A DNA stretch of 64,000 nucleotides from Aristolochia californica (lineage: Eukaryota > Streptophyta > Magnoliopsida > Piperales > Aristolochiaceae). The notes below the pieces were generated by a model. The model saw nothing but the letters and a program-made list of their open reading frames with translations. It did no database searches and was not told the origin of the DNA. The stretch lies in contig JARWKL010000001.1 of assembly GCA_029961685.1 (NCBI GenBank), positions 56,717,314 to 56,781,313 of the forward strand. Reading direction: 5' to 3'. The position numbers were made by a program, and so were the translations under genes. Positions within the stretch are counted from its first letter, which is position 1. The number at the start of each line of letters is the position of its first letter. Positions 36,260-48,203 of this stretch are shown here, piece by piece.

Positions 36260-37107
36260 CTCCAGCGGAGTCGTAATTTTTACAGTTTTTAAGTTTGAAC
36301 GTACCAGAAAATGGGCTTGAACCGCTGGCTACGAGGATTCTCTTCAGAAAATGAATCATTCAAGCAAAGACGGGTTAAAAGTTTTATTCCATTCTCATTC
36401 ATTTTCTTCATGGTTGACTGTAACTTCGTTGGCCAAGACTTTCGAATTGGTGACAGCTTTTCCTGGGTTTACTAAACGATATCTTCTTTATGATCGAAGG
36501 TGACTTGCTTTTCTCCAAGCAATTTATTTAAGAAAGCTACAGGAAAAAAAATTAAAAAATGGTTGGACATCCAAAAAGCTTATCCTCCCCACCTAAACTT
36601 ATCTTCCTTCGATTCAATTCACTATTGGGAATTCCCAAATCCCTTTCAGGCTTTCCCTCTCTGGCCGGAACCATCTCAATTTCTCTATCATTACCAAAAT
36701 AAGAGCCCAACAATACTTAATTCTTTATTAGTTCAGTTTTTAGAGAACTCAAATCCAGCCTCCAAATTTGATTTCAAATCAAAAGTGCACTTCAGAGTGG
36801 TCATGGCAGCCTTAAAAGTCAAGAGATATTTAGGATGCAAAAAAAAAGATGTCTTTATCAGACATCTTAATGGATTCTCATAAATCCACCTGTTTCCGCG
36901 CAGTTTCTTAATCTCACCTAAATTCCATCCTTGTCATAATAAAATCCCAGAAGATGCATCAGTTTGAAGCCAAACTTATAATAACAGTTCTAAAGAATTC
37001 AAGAAACCGTGTTCTCATTCCGAACGTAATTTTATTTTTTTATTTTTTAAGGACTTTCTTTGAAGGGGTAGCCTGTTGATCGCCGCCGCAGAACTGTTCT
37101 CAGGGCG

Positions 37108-37296
37108 GCCCCATTGAAATCCCACATGTTTACTTTAACTGCACTTGGTGTGCTCCGCCTCTTGCTTCCTCGACGACGGCGACGGCGCATTCGCCCCATT
37201 GAATTACCACATGTCTACTTTAACTACACTTGGTGTGGTCCGCCTCTTGCGTCCTCGACGGCGACGACGCCGACGCCGACGCCGACGCCGACGGTA
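37108..37296 (+). repeat. Tandem duplication (85-bp period) plus CGACGC simple repeat
   Basis: Copies start at 37108 and 37193 with GCCCCATTGAA and share CCACATGT.TACTTTAACT and CTTGGTGTG.TCCGCCTCTTG. The second copy runs into a GACGCC/GACGGC simple repeat ending about 37296. Confidence 0.85.
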
Positions 37297-37532
37297 TTCA
37301 ATAAAGGAGTATGGGATGAAGACTAGTTTGTCTTTTAAGTAACTCATTAGAATCATATCTACTAATTCAAATAATGTATAATTACTGTTCGTGCCATTGT
37401 GATTCGTGTGAATTGATAAAGACGGCTAAATATGACATTTACTGTCCCAAAAAATATCTTTCTCGGTTCCCAAGACTTTCTCCCTTTCTGTACCCAGTTC
37501 TCACTTCTCAGAAAACAGGGAGCGAAGCAAAG

Positions 37533-40500
37533 ATGAGCTGCCGACTCCTCTCAGACGGCATTAGCAGCAACCCTCCCAATTTCTTCTACCAAGAACCCAA
37601 TCTTCCCTCCAATTCGGCGCGCTCCGTCTTCGTTTCTTTCCATACCTATTCGCGGAATCCGATCCTTAAAGCTTCTTCACCTTTTCTTCTGCCATACGGA
37701 GGCTCTAAACATGCTTCCGTCCCGCCTTGGGGCTTCTCAGTTTTCCTCCATGATTGTGCTCATCTGTCTCCGAGATCCAGTCTTTCACCACTATGCTCCA
37801 CCGCCAATGGGTCTTTCTCCGTCTCCTTCCCTCCGCCGAAATCCCGTGCTTTTCACAAAATTTCGATGCCTAATGTGTCCGCGTTCTTCAGTTACCCTCT
37901 TCCCAAATCGGTCAAATTCAAGACTTTCTCCGTCCGTAGAGACGAATTCACCGCTCTGAGCTCGGACGCCAGCTTCTACGAGCTCCTCGGGATTTCAGAA
38001 ACTGTGAGCTTTTCGGATATAAAGCACGCGTACAAGCAGATGGCCCTCAAGTATCATCCTGACGTCTCCCCGCCTAATCGAACGGATGAGTACACGAAGC
38101 GCTTCATTCGAGTGCAGCAGGCGTACGAGACGCTCTCTGATGCCAGGAAAAGAGAGATTTACGATAGAGATTTGGCTAGGGGATTGCACTACGCATTCTC
38201 CGCAAGGAAGCGGTTCGATCAGGTATATGGTGATTCTTTGAGATTTCTTTTGAGGGGGGGGGAATATATAAGAAAAATGTTTTGAATTTTTCCAGCCTCG
38301 ATTCCTTAATGTCCTTTCTTTCCTGGGGATTTTATGCAATTATTCGTTCTCTTCCTAGAGTTATTTATTTCTCGATTATTCATTGAAGCTACTATGTATT
38401 TTGCCTTGGAAGTCTTGTGTTGCCCTACCATGTATCCGTTTTTTTATTGCCGTATGATTCCAGTTTAGTTTCCTTTTTCTGGTTTTATTAAATTCATTCC
38501 AGATTTTCAGGTAATAGGTTTCTGCCACCTTCTCGATCAATCATGAGCTATAATTTACTGAATATGTATTTTACCATGTTTAGACTGGCTTAGATCTGAG
38601 ATTTTATTGTTGGTAAACTTCCCTGGGCTACCTGGTTTTGGAACAGAGTTTCCTTTTATTGTCGTCCTCTGCTCTCTGCCTTTAGTTTCACTAATTTCAA
38701 TTAGTTCAAGTGCCTTTTTGTCTGAGCAAATTCCTGGTTTCTCTTGCTACTGCAGCTTTCCTCCCTCACAATTTCTGAGAATTGTTTCGGTTTTCTGGAG
38801 GGTTTCTTGCCTTTCTGTTTTGTATAGAGGGTTTGTTGTTCTTGTGTCTGTTTTCTTCCTCTCTGTGTATATTTTTCTAAAAGCCTTTAAAATGCTGTAA
38901 ATTTATTTTAGGTACACTTTTCACTCACCTTGTGGGTTTCATTGTCTTTTCCAATCTAAAATGGTGCTCATTTCCACAAGTTAGGAGATTCTATTCGTCC
39001 TTCTTCTGGATAATTACATGTTTTTTTTGTCGTCTTTTTGGATTCATGACCTCCAGCCCGGGGCTCACCATAAAAATTTTATATATCATATTTTTCTTTT
39101 TCTTACTTTCATGATTTGAAAGCTTTCTTACTTCCATGCTTCAATCTCTTGTTGTTAAGGATCTACTCCCTCTTCCTTTGTAAATTTTCTCTTGTTAATA
39201 TCATTCCTCTGGAATTAGATTCTAGCGTAGTGTTTTTCTTCTGGAACAAATGTTTTGAAGCATCTAACTAATTAATTAATTTATTCAGGGCTATTAGTTT
39301 CAGAATGTTGATTCAAAGTGTTAAAGAATAATCCCACATGGATTAATGAGTACAAACATTTTGAGATTTTTAGTTGGGAAAGAGGTTTCCTAAGTTGGCT
39401 AGTTATTTTGGGATGGGCCTTGGACCCAACTTCACATAGTATCAGAGCAGGTACTTATATGTGGGCATACACTTAAATTATCACTTGTAGATCTACAAAA
39501 ATAGAGCCTAAACCTAAAATTATCCACTTATAGAGCCACAAAAGATGGCCTACACATAAATTATCCACTTGTAGAGCCACAAAAGAGAGGCCTATACCTA
39601 AATTATCCACTTGTAGAGCCACAAAAGGAGGGCCTACACCTAAATTATCCACTTGTAGAGCCACAAAAAAGGGCCTACACCTAAATTATCTACTTATAGA
39701 GCCACAAAAAAAAGGACATATACCTAAATTATCCATTATAGAGCCACAAAAAAGAGGACATATACCTAAATTATCCACTTGTAGAGCCACAAAAAGAGGG
39801 CATATACCTAAATTATCCACTTGTAGAGCCACAAAAAGAGGGCATGCACCGAAGTTATCCACTTGTAAAGCCACAAAAAGAGAACATACACCTAAATTAT
39901 CCACTTGTAGAGCCACAAAAGAGGCCTAACCTAAATTATCCATTATAGAGTCACAAAAAAAAGGACATATACCTAAATTATCCACTTGTAGAGCCACAAA
40001 AAGAGGGCATATACCTAAATTATCCAGTTGTAGAGCCACAAAAAGAGGGCATACACCTAAATTATCCACTTGTAGAGCCACAAAAAAAAGGGCATACTCC
40101 TTAATTATCCACTTGTAGAGTAACAAAAAAGAGTGCCTACACGTGAGGGGGAGTGTTAAGAAATAATCCTACATGGATTAGTAAGTACAAAGATCTGGAG
40201 TTTATTAGTTGGAAAAGAGGTTTTCTAAGTTGGCTAGTCATTTTGGGATAGGCCTCAAACCTAACTTCACACAAGGTAATTAATTAGTTTTGCTCCTACT
40301 GCATCCTCTGAGTTTAGATTACTTGCAGGCAGTGTTTGAGAAAACGAAGTTGTGTTTCTCAGCTATTAATTGATTAGGCCAAAGTCCCTGTATGCAGAAC
40401 ACCCAGTTTTTTTTTTTTTTTGTAAGTTTGAAAAATAAAACAAGTTTTCAACTTGAAACAATATCATTGTCCATTTGCATAACCACTTCATTGTTTCTTC

Positions 40501-41040
40501 TCTATTGGAGAACAGTTAATTGTGGAGACTCTTATTCACCAAATCTGCATGGTCTTGGGTTTTTCATTTCATTAATCAGGCCACGAACTTCTTAACTCTG
40601 TTATTTGCTGCATTTGTTTACTTTTATTTTTTGTGTGCTACTGATTGATGAACAAAAAACCCAAGAACCACATGGACAAAAGAAAACAGATTTGAAAGTT
40701 CAATGAGAACCAAAAAACAAAAAAAAACTTGTATTTAATCATATATTTGGATGTGCTTTAAGGTTTTTGTTCTTTGGATTGTTTGAAGTTCCACAGAACT
40801 TGTAGATTTCCTTAACTGTACTCAATAATTTTCATTCTCCTGGTTTCTTTGTCCTTAATTTCTTCCATCTGAACTGGATTATCGTCTGGGTAGGAACTGG
40901 AGGAGAAAACCGCATGGAGGAACCGCTGGCAAGATCAAGTTGCAGGGTTGAAGGGGAGAAGCATGCGCAAAGCTTCAGAAGAGAACTTGTCATGGGGAGC
41001 TAGAATGCGAAGGATGAGAAGACAATCCTCCGAAGAGTAA
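37533..41040 (+). CDS. DJC26: Chloroplast DnaJ20-like J-protein (2 exons, 278 aa)
   Basis: Exons 37533-38222 and 40894-41040 join in phase 0 (230 and 48 codons plus stop). The start MSCRLLSDGI is followed by a Ser/Pro-rich, acid-poor N terminus, as expected for a plastid transit peptide. The J domain is at about 147-212, with ASFYELLGI, the HPD triad at residues 175-177 and YETLSDARKREIYDRDL. The second exon gives WRNRWQDQVAGLK and WGARMRRMR, typical of the C terminus of plant DnaJ20. In Arabidopsis that protein delivers damaged plastid enzymes such as DXS to Hsp70. The usual protein is about 200 aa; here the N terminus before the J domain is roughly 75 residues longer. An in-frame ATG at 37374 would add 53 residues, but its Cys-rich sequence does not look like a transit peptide. 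Confidence 0.9.
39319..40271 (+). mobile_element. TRIM-type element with an internal minisatellite, in DnaJ20-like intron
   Basis: The 5' LTR 39319-39436 and 3' LTR 40154-40271 are both 118 bp. They start TGTTAA(A/G)(G/A)AA and end AACTTCACA. After the 5' LTR comes TAGTATCAGAGCAGG, a good match to the Met-tRNA primer site. Before the 3' LTR is the purine tract GTGAGGGGGAG. Flanking 5-mers CAAAG (39314-39318) and CAAGG (40272-40276) look like a target duplication with one change. The interior has no coding function and is almost entirely a 42-bp tandem repeat. The LTR shares TTATTTTGGGATGG with the TRIM in cyclin C intron 4. Confidence 0.88.
39475..40135 (+). repeat. Minisatellite, about 16 copies of a 42-bp unit, inside the TRIM
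   Basis: The unit contains TTATCCACTTGTAGAGCC, then ACAAAA, then a variable purine stretch and GGCATA(T/C)ACCTAAA. I count 16 copies, with substitutions and 1-3-base length changes. Some copies have a shortened CCATTATAGAG form (39735, 39941). Because 42 is a multiple of 3, long empty reading frames appear on the minus strand; these are not genes. Confidence 0.9.
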
Positions 41041-42840
41041 ATTACATATACTGGAATCTTGAACTGTTCATATCAGCTTTTCTTCCTTTTAACTGATGAA
41101 GTGCTTGTCCTATATCGCGAGTCTCTCTACAATTCCATATGTTGTACATAAGCCCATAAAAAGTCTATATTAACCAGAAAAATGAAAAAAAAATTATATT
41201 GAAACAGTATTTAAACGATTCCCTTTGGAGTGTGGCAGTTTTTTTTTTTTTTTTTGTCCTAAACTTATTAATTTGACAAAGAACTTATTCAAGGTCTTCT
41301 CTTCCCAAGCTAAGCAAATTTGAAGGGGTTATTTTCAAAATCCAAGCATTATTCTTCTGATACTTTGAAGTATTTTAATTGATCTTGGTCTAGCAAATCT
41401 GATTAGTGTGTTTGTATTGTGAAATCAACTTTAAGCCGAGTTACTTTAATTTTTCCAATTTGACAAATCAATCTATGTTTTCCATTGACTTTTGGTTTTA
41501 AAAACTGGTTATCATGGACCTTTTAAGCAGCCATTATATTGCATAGGTACTTAGGATTGTTGTGCTTATCATATCATGGAGATGCAATTTATTTAGGTTA
41601 AAGTGTAAGAAGTAACCCTTGCAATTTTAGGTCAAGCCAAGGCTAGGCAAGACTGCCTTCATCTCAAGTTGATTGAGAGTGGCTAGGTGGTGTTGTGAAG
41701 AAGCTACTGTAAAAGTTGTTACTTTGTTGGTTATTGTATTCTTGAGAGAGAATGTTGAGAAGCACGTCTAGGTTGAGAGCTTAGTGAGCGGCTATAAATC
41801 TAAGTGGGAGTGATATATTATAATCTGGGTATAATTAGCTTTAGAGGTGATTTGTTGTAGGTGTCATAAGGTAACTTAAACTTAGAGAAACTTCAAGGTG
41901 ATAAAATTTATTGACTAGCAATCCAAAAGAAAGGATTGTGAAGCACCTATAACATAACCTAACACTTTAGGCTATGGTACTTCAAGACTTCTAGTTTGCC
42001 TACAAAATGGATCAATTCCTTGTTATGTGACCGACTCCTTTAGGCTTTGGCACTTCAAGACTTCAATTATGCTATGGAAGTGATCTCCTCCTATGAGTCA
42101 TTCGAAAGTTCTTTGGCCGGTCGAATAGTCATGCCAGAAGAAATTTCTTTTGAAGTTTTTTGAGTTACAAGGCATTTTAAATGTATATTATTAGTAATTT
42201 AAGTGTTTATTATCGTCAAAGCTTCGGTGTAATATGGCGTTACCCATATTAATATTATTATTAATATTATTAATGTCAATGGTATTACCCACATAATTAA
42301 TTATTCAAAATTAGTAATTTATCAGTGAATAATTGAAATCCGTTTGAGGGTCTAAACTTGTGTAACCTTGTAGTAAATCCCTTTTTGGAGCAAGGGATTG
42401 TGTAGAGTTGCAAATTCTCTTGTGGGTCTAGGCTTGTGTTGTTTAATTGAGGGCAATTGATGTAATTTTATTTTTGTAACTATATTGTATGTGGCATTGG
42501 GTTTTTCATTTACTATATTATCCCATAAAAATGAAACTATACAAGATTTTAAAATTGGCATTTTCTGACATAAATCTATTCTCACATAAAATCTATGTAT
42601 CTAGGTCACATTGAATTCATTTTTAGTAATATTAACTTTTTTACGTTGCATTTTTCATGTCCGATAACTCACGTGATCTACTAACATATAGTTTATTATA
42701 TAGTAATAAATCGCTCATGCGTTGTTTCAATGTCGCAGTAAACCCTTAAAATTTTGGTTTCATATGTGATCTCTTTTTTTTTCCCTATGATGTTCTACTC
42801 TTATGCAGAAGAATGAGGTTAATTAAAACCCTCCTCCCGA
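41041..42840. other. Intergenic region between DnaJ20-like and ERD2-like genes
   Basis: No gene recognised. About 41600-42230 looks like decayed LTR-element sequence; its part at 42080-42230 matches the dispersed repeat at 25310-25920. An AT-rich stretch at about 42245-42305 holds two GTATTACCCA words and an AATATT repeat. Confidence 0.45.
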
Positions 42841-42900
42841 AGCTATGATAAAAATATAATATTATAATTATACCCAAATTCTGTCGTTCGGATTATATTG

Positions 42901-42908
42901 CCACGTCA
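42901..42908 (-). promoter_or_regulatory. UPRE-like core (TGACGTGG)
   Basis: CCACGTCA on the plus strand is the complement of TGACGTGG, a core bound by plant unfolded-protein-response bZIP factors. It lies 324 bases upstream of the ERD2-like start codon. Confidence 0.5.
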
Positions 42909-43032
42909 CCGGTAAAATCCAACACGTAAAAAAACTGCCACCCAAGTCGTTCAAATCCGCAGTAACGTCCGTAACCAACGCCACGTAAGCATCCTGCCAA
43001 ATTTCACAACGGAAGCGTTTCCGGAAACTACA

Positions 43033-43051
43033 CGTGGCTTTCGGCTATTGG
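43033..43051 (-). promoter_or_regulatory. ER stress response element (ERSE), exact spacing
   Basis: CGTGG, nine bases, then ATTGG is the exact reverse complement of the ERSE consensus CCAAT-N9-CCACG. It lies 181 bases upstream of the start codon of the ERD2-like gene. In plants this element is bound by bZIP28/bZIP60-type factors with NF-Y. The match is by sequence only. Confidence 0.6.
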
Positions 43052-43231
43052 ATATGTGCTTCCTAGTGTAGTAAGCCCGTCTTCAACGCATTAACTCTTG
43101 CTCTCTTCGCCATTGCAGCTCAGCATGCTCTCTGCGCGCGTGCTATAATCTACTACTCTCTGTACGCCCCTGGTCTCTTTTCTTCTCCATCCCGGGCGTC
43201 GGTTTTGGCCGTAGAAGTACGATCGGAGGAG

Positions 43232-46200
43232 ATGGGGAAGAGGAGGGGTGTCAGGGACCCAGTGAACAAACTCTTTGGATGGGTCCGGAGACGGTCGGCC
43301 AAGGTGAAGACCTTCCTTGGAACGGTCGCCACAGTTTCCGCGCTTGTTGCTCTTTGGTACTTCGTTCGAGATCACAACCACTTCTTCGTGGCGTCTGAAG
43401 CAGTACACGCTGCTGGAATCGTGGTTCTGATATATAAGCTCACTAAAAAGAAGACATGTTCTGGTATTACATTCTAATTTTCACGCCTCTCCATTTTGTG
43501 TCTTCCTCTGGTTCCGTTTTTTTTGTTTCTTTTCTTATTTTCCTAAAGTTACAAATTTTGGCATCTACCATTGGCCATTATCTGTCGTTTGTGCTTCCGA
43601 CTTATTTTCCTTCTTCTGCGTTATTTGTTTGGCTTCCTAGGCTTTCTTGTTCATGCCAGCTTCCATCTGTTTGTGTTTGGTTCATGTACAGAATCAAACT
43701 TGCTTCCCCATTCTTCTTCTTATTAATATTATTACTATTCTATATTCAATTCAAAACAACAAATTTGCAGAATTATTGTTTACCAATAACTGTCGTTTTT
43801 TTTAAGAATTTATTTATTTAATGTCTTTTAGGCAACGCTATTCTAGTAGGTTGATGGTTCTATCAGATGGTTCCGAGTAATGTTTATTTATACATCTATT
43901 TAGTAAAATTGAATCTTTTAGTATCCAATATGATCTATGTCCACCTATGTGGCTTATAGAATAGTGGAAGGGAACAATTCAGGCGTAAAAACTAAAGCAG
44001 AAGGGAAGCATCCATAAGACGGGGTGTGGCATGTTACTGGTGTTGTTACCACTTGTGGCATTGTTATATCAGGAAAAGAAACAAAAATGATGCACAGAAC
44101 TGTTGTTGTGCTGGTTAAAAGAGTTCCAAAAGGATAAGGGAACCAAATAATAGCTACCAAGTAAAAGGCAACGCTTTGAAAGTTATCAGAAGCCAACGGT
44201 GTGTCCTTATGAGATTGCCTGTGTACTTAAGGACAAGTTAAATCAGATAGAGAGTACCTCTGCAATGTCAAATTTAGAATTGGAATTTAATGCTAGAGCT
44301 TTCCCTATGGTGCTAACTCCCTATATGGACACTGTTACATTACATTAGGAATGGCAGTATGGCAGCTTTTGTATAATCTGAATCAAGCCCATGACAAAAA
44401 CTACTCACCACTCTGAGGAAGAAGGATGAAAAAAGAATAAAAAAATGAAGAGAATAGAAGAGGAAAGGAGAATGTTACACCTGGTAACTCCAGGAAGAAG
44501 AGAGATAATAAATGGTTTATTAAGTACTTTTCGGTATTCTGTTAAGGTTATTGCATCTAAGAAGCTTTTTCTTTGTTATACTCGTCTAAAATTGAGCATA
44601 AACATTCAATTTATGAAGGGGACTACTGTATTAAGACCCTGGGGGTTTAAGAGATATTTTGAATGTGAACAAAAGCTGATAGGTTACAAATAACAATTAG
44701 AGAATAGATAAGGAAATCAATAAAGAAAGAGAACTGGAGACAGGAGTTGGTTGTCAGGGATAGAGAAAGAATAAAAGTAGACAGTGCTATAACAGTTCAT
44801 GTGTGTTAAGCTACAAAAACCATCTTCAAGTTATATTTATTTTAACTTTTGAAAATGTTTTTGATAGCTTTGCCTGAATGGTACAGATTGTCTTAGGTGT
44901 GACTAGTATAGATTGTTTGATGCATCTAGGGGGAATCACTTTTGGTCCTTAATTGGCTAAGGTTCTGTCAGTCATAGGTAACCTCAACCTTCAGTCGGTG
45001 CCTTCCAATAATGTTCATGTTTGTGAGAATTTAATCTTTATGGCCCTCCAAAGTCCTTGTTTGAGAAAAAAGTTATATTTCAGTTCAAAAATGTAATTTT
45101 TATATCCTTATTTCTTGTCTATATGGAAACTATTTTTTGACATAGTACTTGTTCATAGGAAAAATTACTCAAAATACACTGGAATGGGAATTAGTATCTG
45201 TAGTACGGTTTTGAATAGTTCTGATATAATCCACAATATTGCCCATAGAAGGGGAGCTAGAGGGATCACTTGGGTATTTTTTTTGCAATTAACAGGGGTA
45301 AAATTGGAAGAATTATGGAAAATTGGGAGTCTTAGTTTCCTTTTGATGTAATTTCTTGACTTAGAAAGTCCTAGAGTCTTAGAGTCCTAGTCTAATCGTT
45401 CTTGAGGTCATATTTGAACTTAGATTTTTTCTATTTTGCATGAATTGAATTCTATAAATAGAAGAGGCTAGGCTAGGGAAAAACTATGCCTGAAGCCTGA
45501 TTTAAATTTATGTTTTTCTCTCTCCCTCTCCTCCAAAATTCGTGCTCCTCCCTCCCTCTCTTCTCATGCATCCCCTAACCTTAATTCTTTCTCTTCTCTC
45601 TTTTCTTCTCTTCTCTCTTTTCTTCTTCTCTTCTCCTATTCCTTAACCCAAAGGCTCTTCTCTTCTTCTCCTTCTTCCCTCTTCTGTAATTTTATAAATT
45701 CTCAACCGTACTAACCCTCTATCTCTTCTCTCTTATCTTCCCACGTGACAATCCTCTCTCTCCCTCAATCTTTCCCTTTCTCTCTTCTTATTTCCTTTTC
45801 TTCCCTATAATTATCCTTACTTTTTTCCAGCCACCTGACTTCCAAATTCACTTCTTCCTTGCACTTAATTGAAGAAGATAGGTCCTTCCTAAGAAGGCAT
45901 TTAGTGTTTATGTTTTCTATTTACATTTCTGTTAAGGAAGTAACTAACGGTTTGCCTGAAACTGGCATAACCTCTGGATAGAAATGAAAGAATCATGATC
46001 TTAATATAATTCCAACTACATAAGCATTATCAATTTGAAACAAGGGTTTTGTTGGGGGTGATTAATGATGACAAAAGGCTTAGTTGGAGGTTTCTGATAG
46101 ATATGATCTATTAATTATTTAATTATTTCAAGTTTCAATTTTTTAAAATTAAATTAAATTTCAATTATTTATAAAAAAAAACTTAAATTCTTGATCTTTT

Positions 46201-48203
46201 TTATCTTCTGATTTTTTAAGTTTATAATTATATAATATTGTGAGTGATTTTCTGTGATTTTAGTGCAGTGTTACTTCTTTTTATGGTCACTCTCAGTAAA
46301 TCGTATGACTGATTTCAACCTTTGATGCCTCTTGCAGGTCTCTCACTCAAGTCTCAAGAAATCACTGCTTTATTTGTGGCTGTGAGATTATACTGCAGTT
46401 TGATGATGGAAAATGATATTCATACATTTCTTGATGGTGCAACACTCATGTCAACCCTATGGGTTATATATATGATAAGATTCAAGTTGAAGTCAACCTA
46501 CATCAAAGAACTAGACAACATGCAACTGTACCGCATTGTAAGTATGCATTGACATTCCATTCATAGATCTGTTTCTCCATGGACTGAGGATTGAAATAGT
46601 AAAAACTGTATAGCATAAGAACATTGACATTTGACCTGATATGACTGGTCCATTTCTCAGTTTTTTTTTATATTCTCATTGAGAAATTTCATGATGTTTT
46701 GGTTGAAACTCAGCAGAAATGTGCAGTTTTTCATGATTTTCTTGCTCACTCAGCCGAAATGTGCAGTTTTTTCATGATTTTCTTCAAGAAATTTGATATG
46801 CTATGGGAGCATATTGATTGTTAGTCCTGAAAGATTTCTCTTTTAAGTTTGCTTCTTAACAATGTTTATATATTTGTTCTACATTCTTCCAACTTGTTCC
46901 CCCAACTTCTTAAGTGCTTGTTTTGATTATGTGCTTGTTATGGAAAAATTTCTTGTTGTGCACTTGCAGTGATCTATTTAATGTGGACTTCGTGAAACTA
47001 GGTCTACATGTGAAAACCTTATACATCTTATAAAATGTACGTGCCTCATTTGATAACAATAGCATTGGGTTGTGTAATACAGGTCAATCTACTCAGAGCT
47101 TCCTGTTAAGAATACGTTGTAATGTATCTCATAAATAGGTTGGATATCATGTCCATTTATATCTGATAAACATATTCTTTTGGTGAGATATGTAGGCATT
47201 TCTTCTTAAAGGATCAGTTGTAAATGCAGTTTTTTTATTTTGTTTTATCTTTTACTCCGCATAAATGATGGAATCCATGTGCAGGTGGTTGCTGCTGCTA
47301 TACTTGCTTTATTTGTTCATCCTGTCACTCCTCACTATTCACTCAACAGATTCTTCTGGGCTTTTTCCGTGTACCTGGAATCAGTGTCTGTTCTACCACA
47401 GCTGCGGTTGATGCAGAATGCTAAAGTATGCATTTGATGGGGTGCTATGAAATCAACAATTCGAAATGTAATATTAATGTTTTTTAGTGGCACTAAACTC
47501 ATACTGAACTTCTCCCACAGATGGTTGAACCATTTACAGGCCATTATGTGTTTGCTTTGGGGATATCAAGATTTCTTAGCTGCGCTCACTGGATCCTTCG
47601 GGTATGACATGATCTTTTCATCAAATCCATGAGTAATAGTAACTTGATATATAATGTGGATATGGTGACTTTCTATTTGGGAGCAGTTGGAGCTCTTATA
47701 CATGTATGTGCTGGATACTTAATCTCTTTTTGTTAATACAATGTAACCACTTTCTATTTGGTCTCTGCTTGTTCTCTCTTTTAAAACGGCCCACACAAGC
47801 AGGTGACCTCTGACCCTATTTTTCATCATAAAACTGTTTTTCAATCTGGTAAACCAAGTGCTCAGTTGCTCCAAGCTTGTAGTTCTTAACAGATCAATAT
47901 GTAGTGTTTTGGTTTTCTCATGATATTATGTACTACATCCCATCTCCAAGTGCAGATTGTGGAAACTAGAGGGAGGTATTTCTACATTTGGGGAGGTGGG
48001 TACTTGTGGGTACCAGCTATCCTCATCAGTGAAACTGTTCAAACCTTCATTTTGGCCGACTTCTGCTATTATTATGTCAAAAGGTGACCATTCTCTCTCT
48101 CTCTCTCTCTATCAAGCTTCCCATTATTTGTTGAAAAATGTGTATTTGGATTTGCAGCATTGTGGATGGCCAACTACTGGTGAGGTTGCCTTGCCCTGTT
48201 TAA
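43232..48203 (+). CDS. ERD2/KDEL-receptor-like membrane protein (6 exons, 275 aa)
   Basis: Exons 43232-43463, 46338-46537, 47285-47425, 47521-47601, 47956-48083 and 48158-48203, 828 bases with stop. The N terminus MGKRRGVRDPVNKLFGWVRR is a basic extension of about 50 residues not found in classical ERD2. Then comes the family core: KSQEITALFVAVR (Arg94), YLESVSVLPQL (Glu176), GISR (Arg208) and HWILR (Arg218), positions that bind the HDEL peptide in true receptors, plus several hydrophobic membrane segments. The C terminus ends LLVRLPCPV and lacks the dilysine-type tail of classical receptors. This fits the longer plant ERD2-related group (about 270 aa), whose role in HDEL retrieval is uncertain. 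It is likely an ER/Golgi multipass membrane protein. Confidence 0.92.
43464..46337. other. ERD2-like intron 1 with an LTR-like segment
   Basis: The intron is 2.9 kb. From about 45240 to 45900 it resembles the right part of an LTR. It has a TATA-like CTATAAATAGAAG at about 45453-45465, followed by a long CT-rich leader (45510-45830). No partner LTR or coding region was found. The rest, including a purine-rich stretch at 44420-44500, is unassigned. Confidence 0.45.
46707..46786 (+). repeat. Tandem duplication, two 40-bp copies
   Basis: CAGCAGAAATGTGCAGTTTT at 46711 recurs as CAGCCGAAATGTGCAGTTTT at 46751, each followed by TTCATGATTTTCTT. It lies in ERD2-like intron 2. Confidence 0.85.

Larger units (their letters stand above)
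35590..37532. other. Intergenic region and DnaJ20-like promoter
   Basis: No gene recognised. Open stretches at 35822-36094 and 36500-36883 match no family I know. Two short tandem duplications occur, at 36118-36259 and 37108-37277, the second followed by a CGACGC-type repeat at about 37255-37296. An ATG at 37374 is in frame with the DnaJ20-like start, with no stop between them. Confidence 0.45.

Noticed and set aside
36500..36883. 127-residue plus-strand frame upstream of the DnaJ20-like gene
   Set aside because: No recognised domain, low-complexity AT-rich context and no supporting splice or promoter signals.
39473..40126. Minus-strand reading frames made of a 14-residue repeat
   Set aside because: They arise because the 42-bp repeat is a multiple of three; there is no start context, splice logic or family match.
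39475..40135. CRISPR-like array
   Set aside because: Regular spacing at first suggests repeats and spacers, but the whole 42-bp unit repeats, there are no unique spacers, and it sits between TRIM LTRs in a plant intron.
42240..42305. AT-rich inverted repeat as a hairpin RNA
   Set aside because: The pairing is only short AATATT/TTATTA runs; no miRNA-like stem is visible.
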